A stretch of 64,000 nt of DNA from Haberlea rhodopensis (Eukaryota; Streptophyta; Magnoliopsida; Lamiales; Gesneriaceae): the NCBI GenBank assembly GCA_907163345.1, contig CAJQUN010000395.1, forward strand, positions 372,001 through 436,000, given 5' to 3'. A program made the position numbers and the translations under genes. The notes beneath the pieces were generated by a model. That model saw nothing but the letters and a program-made list of their open reading frames with translations. It ran no database searches and was not told the DNA's origin. Positions 61,277 to 64,000 of this stretch are shown here, piece after piece; position 1 is the stretch's first letter, and each line of letters begins with the position of its first letter.

Positions 61277-62236
61277 ATGCTACATCAACAAGCCTTCACA
61301 GGCTTTGACCAACGACGTTCCGAGCCGTTCTACGCTGTTTGGGAGAGATTCAATGAATTGGCCAACACATTCCAGTATCACAACTTTTCGAACTATACTC
61401 TCATGCAATATTTCTTCAAAGGGCTGGATGCACAGACACTAGAATGGGTATTGAGCGGAGCACTGGTGACTGGGAGTCCCCTGGTTGATAGAGATGAGGA
61501 CAGTGTGGTGCACTTGTTCAATGATATGACGGACTTCGATCATCACTGGCGAAGTGATCCTTCACTACAAGGTTGGAGTCACCAATATCCACCGGAGCCT
61601 CACTACCCTATTGATACGCCACAACCATCTGAACATCGCGAAGAGAGGATAGATAGTTCTGCAGATGTCACGACTCAGTTAGAGGATACCTTCATAAGAT
61701 TCATGACATCAACTGAAAACAGTTTGGAGTGCCAAACCAACTCTATGCGTCACCTGGAGCAGCAAATGACGGTCGTCATGGAAACAATTTCAACTAGCTG
61801 CCAAGAGGAAGAGATGAGGGCTACAAATCAAGAGGCGACGAATCGAGTTTGGTTATATGATGATGAACACTCAACCAACCAAGTTTGGGGGAGTGATCCT
61901 ACTCATGTGGAAAAGTCAAGGGAACTTGAGCCTCTTCAAGAGATTGAGCCTACTTCAGAGATGTTATCCGAGGAGTTCCCATGTGAAGATGAGTCGAGTG
62001 TGATGTTGGAGAAGGAAGAGACTTTTGAATATTCCGATTTGAGCCCATCGATGGAGACATGTTCTATGCCATATGTGGATCCGTATTTTCCATCGATGCC
62101 AACTTCACCGCACTACATTCTCCAAGATATGAAGCCAAGTCAAGAATCATTCTCCCATGCCTGCCACTTTAAGATGAATGTTGTTGGAGCGACGGGCTTA
62201 CAATGTTACAATCTTGCCAATCTTGAGGCATACTGA
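61277..62236 (+). CDS. Gag-like protein of the Athila-like element
   Basis: 319 codons from the first ATG (the frame is open back to ~61262). Residues ~5-60 resemble the retrotransposon gag domain of Athila/Tat elements (SEPFYAVWERFNELANTF; LMQYFFKGLDAQT). A region at ~145-190 may form a coiled coil (LEDTFIRFMTS...LEQQMTVVMETI). The C-terminal half is acidic and rich in Ser, Glu and Pro (for example EPLQEIEPTSEMLSEE) and matches nothing I know. No zinc knuckle and no protease. The frame is uninterrupted over ~1 kb, which suggests recent activity supplied in trans. The N-terminal part of gag seems short, so a 5' deletion is possible. Confidence 0.75.
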   Translation: MLHQQAFTGFDQRRSEPFYAVWERFNELANTFQYHNFSNYTLMQYFFKGLDAQTLEWVLSGALVTGSPLVDRDEDSVVHLFNDMTDFDHHWRSDPSLQGWSHQYPPEPHYPIDTPQPSEHREERIDSSADVTTQLEDTFIRFMTSTENSLECQTNSMRHLEQQMTVVMETISTSCQEEEMRATNQEATNRVWLYDDEHSTNQVWGSDPTHVEKSRELEPLQEIEPTSEMLSEEFPCEDESSVMLEKEETFEYSDLSPSMETCSMPYVDPYFPSMPTSPHYILQDMKPSQESFSHACHFKMNVVGATGLQCYNLANLEAY

Positions 62237-63221
62237 ATGAAGACCCATTAGTGGTATCATACGATACTTACTATGGGCGGCAGCCGCTCTTTGATGGTTG
62301 CTTCTGATGGTCAAGCCGACGACTAGAAATCAGCGCTTCTTGGGAGGCAACCCAAGCGTATCCTTTTGTTATTTAGTTTTGTTTTATTTTTCAGTTTTGC
62401 ATTTTAGTTTGTTTATCTCGTGTCGAATATTTTACCATTTGCATTCTTCTCTTGCTAGGTACTCAGTTGGAGCAATGAACCCCTACAACAGTGGAATTTT
62501 CAAGAGCAAATCTTCCTCAACCCTCATGCAAGCGTCTTGATCAGGGGAGTTTACTTTTTTTCCTTTTGATTCATTTGAACATTGAGGGCAATGTTTGATT
62601 TAAGTTTGGAGGAGTGGCTTGCATGTTTTACTTGTTTTAACCACATGTTGAGTGCTTAAATGACACTTGAATCGTCTGATTATTATGAGCTAATTTTTTT
62701 TTTTAGAGTTCAAACTTGAGAAAAGAATGAATTATAGTATTGACTATTCAATGAGGATTTTCATCTCACTACGCATAAGAACTTGAATTTTAATAATTGT
62801 TAGACTTGTACATGAATATCATGTTTTGAGTTAGCATGTCAAGAATGAGGAATATATTGAGCACATTGAGTCATGATCTTGTGGATTGCATGTTGAATAG
62901 TGATAATTGTTGTGAACTTGATGATTTGGCTTGAGCATCTTAGAGTTATCCTAGAACTTATTTGATGATGACACTTTGAGCCAAAATTTTATAGTTACAA
63001 AATTGACTTGGAAATGATTTAGGCGATCTTTGGACCGTTTGAGCCTTTCAAGCTTACCATGTATATACAATCTCTAGTATCCCAATTTGAGCCTAATTGA
63101 GAAAGAATGTAGTATGTTTTACATACTATTAGCCCCCATTCAACATTCTTTGGCAAACTCATTATACCCACCTTTATGAGCCTAAATTGAAAGAATTATC
63201 TTTACCTAAATGGAGTATAAT
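62237..63221 (+). other. 3' non-coding region of the Athila-like element
   Basis: AT-rich, with the Athila/Tat hallmarks noted for the element and no supported ORF. It ends at the gypsy 5 LTR; ATAAT (63217-63221) is the candidate target duplication. Confidence 0.65.
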
Positions 63222-64000
63222 TGTAAGACCCCGTTATCTAAACAAGATTCTAAGGTGCAATTAAGAGAACTAATCATTCATAAATCAGAGTATTAGGCCG
63301 TGTTGATAAACCCGAGCTTAAGAGATTTCAGTACCAAAAGTTCAAAAAGGAATTATACATATTCCTAACAAAATGTACTAAATTATAGCTTTACTCTACT
63401 CTTTGTAGAAACTATACAAAAGGAATTTCTGTTCTGCTTATCCTGTAGCACTCCTTACAGCTCAGCGTATCAACCCCGACCCTGGTTCTCCATGTCAAAG
63501 CACCTACAAAGACAACCCCCCAACACATGAGCACATCATAGTTCATATTCAACATAATATGAATGTAAAGCATAAATACATAAATCATAGGCTATGATAC
63601 TTCCTGAATTCCAATGCATTTAAAACGCCCATTTTGGTTGTCCCTGTACCATAACTCATAATCAAATCAATATATGATATTATGGCTTCTTTAAATAAAT
63701 GTCATGACATAACTTCACTTCTTAAATCTTTACTTCAATCCTTAGTCAGTTTATCATCAGTGTATTTTAATGCCCATCGCTTCATAACTTTAGAACAAGC
63801 GGTCCTCCCCTCCCTCGCTTATTCATACAAGCGGTATTTCTATCCTCGCTTCGTATGGTAAACCTCGCCTCCATGTGCAAGCGGACCTACACCCCTCGCT
63901 CCACATTTTTAGCGGTATAATAGCGGTAAGCATTAAAATCATCACTTTGATAACCGTGACTCGTGGAATACACACCAAATGTTCCACATCATACATATGC
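63222..64000 (-). repeat. Gypsy element 5 LTR (3' part), cut by window end
   Basis: Starts TGTAAGACCCCG and is the reverse complement of the end of gypsy 3's LTR type (compare 37760-38513). It includes the TGTAGGTGCTTTG-type and ACAGGGACAACC blocks and the hairpin array. Solo or full element cannot be told. Confidence 0.9.
63775..63935 (-). repeat. Hairpin array, gypsy 5 LTR
   Basis: CGCTT/AAGCG and CCGCT/AGCGG stems in the order found in gypsy 3, with a few substitutions. Confidence 0.75.

Larger units (their letters stand above)
59795..63221 (+). mobile_element. Athila/Tat-like gypsy element with gag only (TR-GAG type)
   Basis: 5' LTR (59795-~61133), tRNA-Asp primer site TGGCGCCGTTGCCGGGGAC (61134-61152), one gag-like ORF (61277-62236), then the 3' non-coding signature of Athila/Tat elements: GGGAGGCAACCCAAGC at ~62342 and GAGGGCAATGTTTGATTTAAG with a purine tract near 62584-62615. 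No protease, RT or integrase lies between. The 3' LTR is not seen before the gypsy LTR at 63222. Confidence 0.8.

Overview
This is a repeat-rich stretch of a plant nuclear genome. The one clear host gene, a ten-exon polyamine oxidase with a peroxisomal C-terminus, sits at 53.9-57.4 kb. Almost everything else is nested transposable elements: Ty1/copia, Ty3/gypsy chromovirus, an Athila/Tat-like gag-only element, a hAT DNA transposon, MITEs and a PIF/Harbinger scrap. Intron-exon structure, plant LTR-retrotransposon families, initiator-Met and Asp primer-binding sites and AT-rich spacers all indicate a flowering plant, probably a eudicot. I cannot name the species.

Layout. 1-5.9 kb: copia copy 1 (minus strand), whose left part is a 301-bp-arm fold-back. 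5.9-12.8 kb: remains of two gypsy elements (3' internal region plus LTR; pol tail plus LTR). 12.8-18.5 kb: AT-rich intergenic DNA with two MITEs, a 111-bp direct repeat and a diverged copy of the polyamine oxidase core promoter. 18.5-41.2 kb: three head-to-tail LTR-like units of about 2 kb. The middle unit is split by copia copy 2 (20904-28277, TSD TTCCG) and by gypsy element 3 (28462-38513, TSD AGTAC); the latter carries a solo LTR in its reverse transcriptase (31531-33840, TSD CACTA). 41.3-53.3 kb: a hAT transposon (TSD CTATTAGT) split inside its transposase by the young, nearly intact gypsy element 4 (43243-52181, TSD CTTAT). 53.4-57.4 kb: polyamine oxidase with G-box, TATA box and poly(A) signal. 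58.4-58.7 kb: Harbinger transposase scrap. 59.8-63.2 kb: Athila-like LTR, tRNA-Asp primer site and a gag-only ORF. 63.2-64 kb: start of another gypsy LTR, minus strand.

Order of events read from the nesting: the tandem LTR-like units are oldest; copia 2 and gypsy 3 landed 179 bp apart in unit B; a relative's LTR landed in gypsy 3 and recombined to a solo. Separately, the hAT landed about 220 bp upstream of the polyamine oxidase TATA box, decayed, and was then hit by gypsy 4.

The most unusual signal is inside the LTRs. The chromovirus LTR families share a module order (an array of CGATCGATCG palindromes, a GTACGT..ACGTAC hairpin with splice-donor-like context, a cluster of short tandem hairpins, then ACAGGGACA and TGTAGGT blocks). 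The hairpin cluster keeps its place while its sequence differs completely between families. The CGATCGATCG array also appears in the unrelated Athila-like LTR. I see no CRISPR array, rRNA or tRNA gene.
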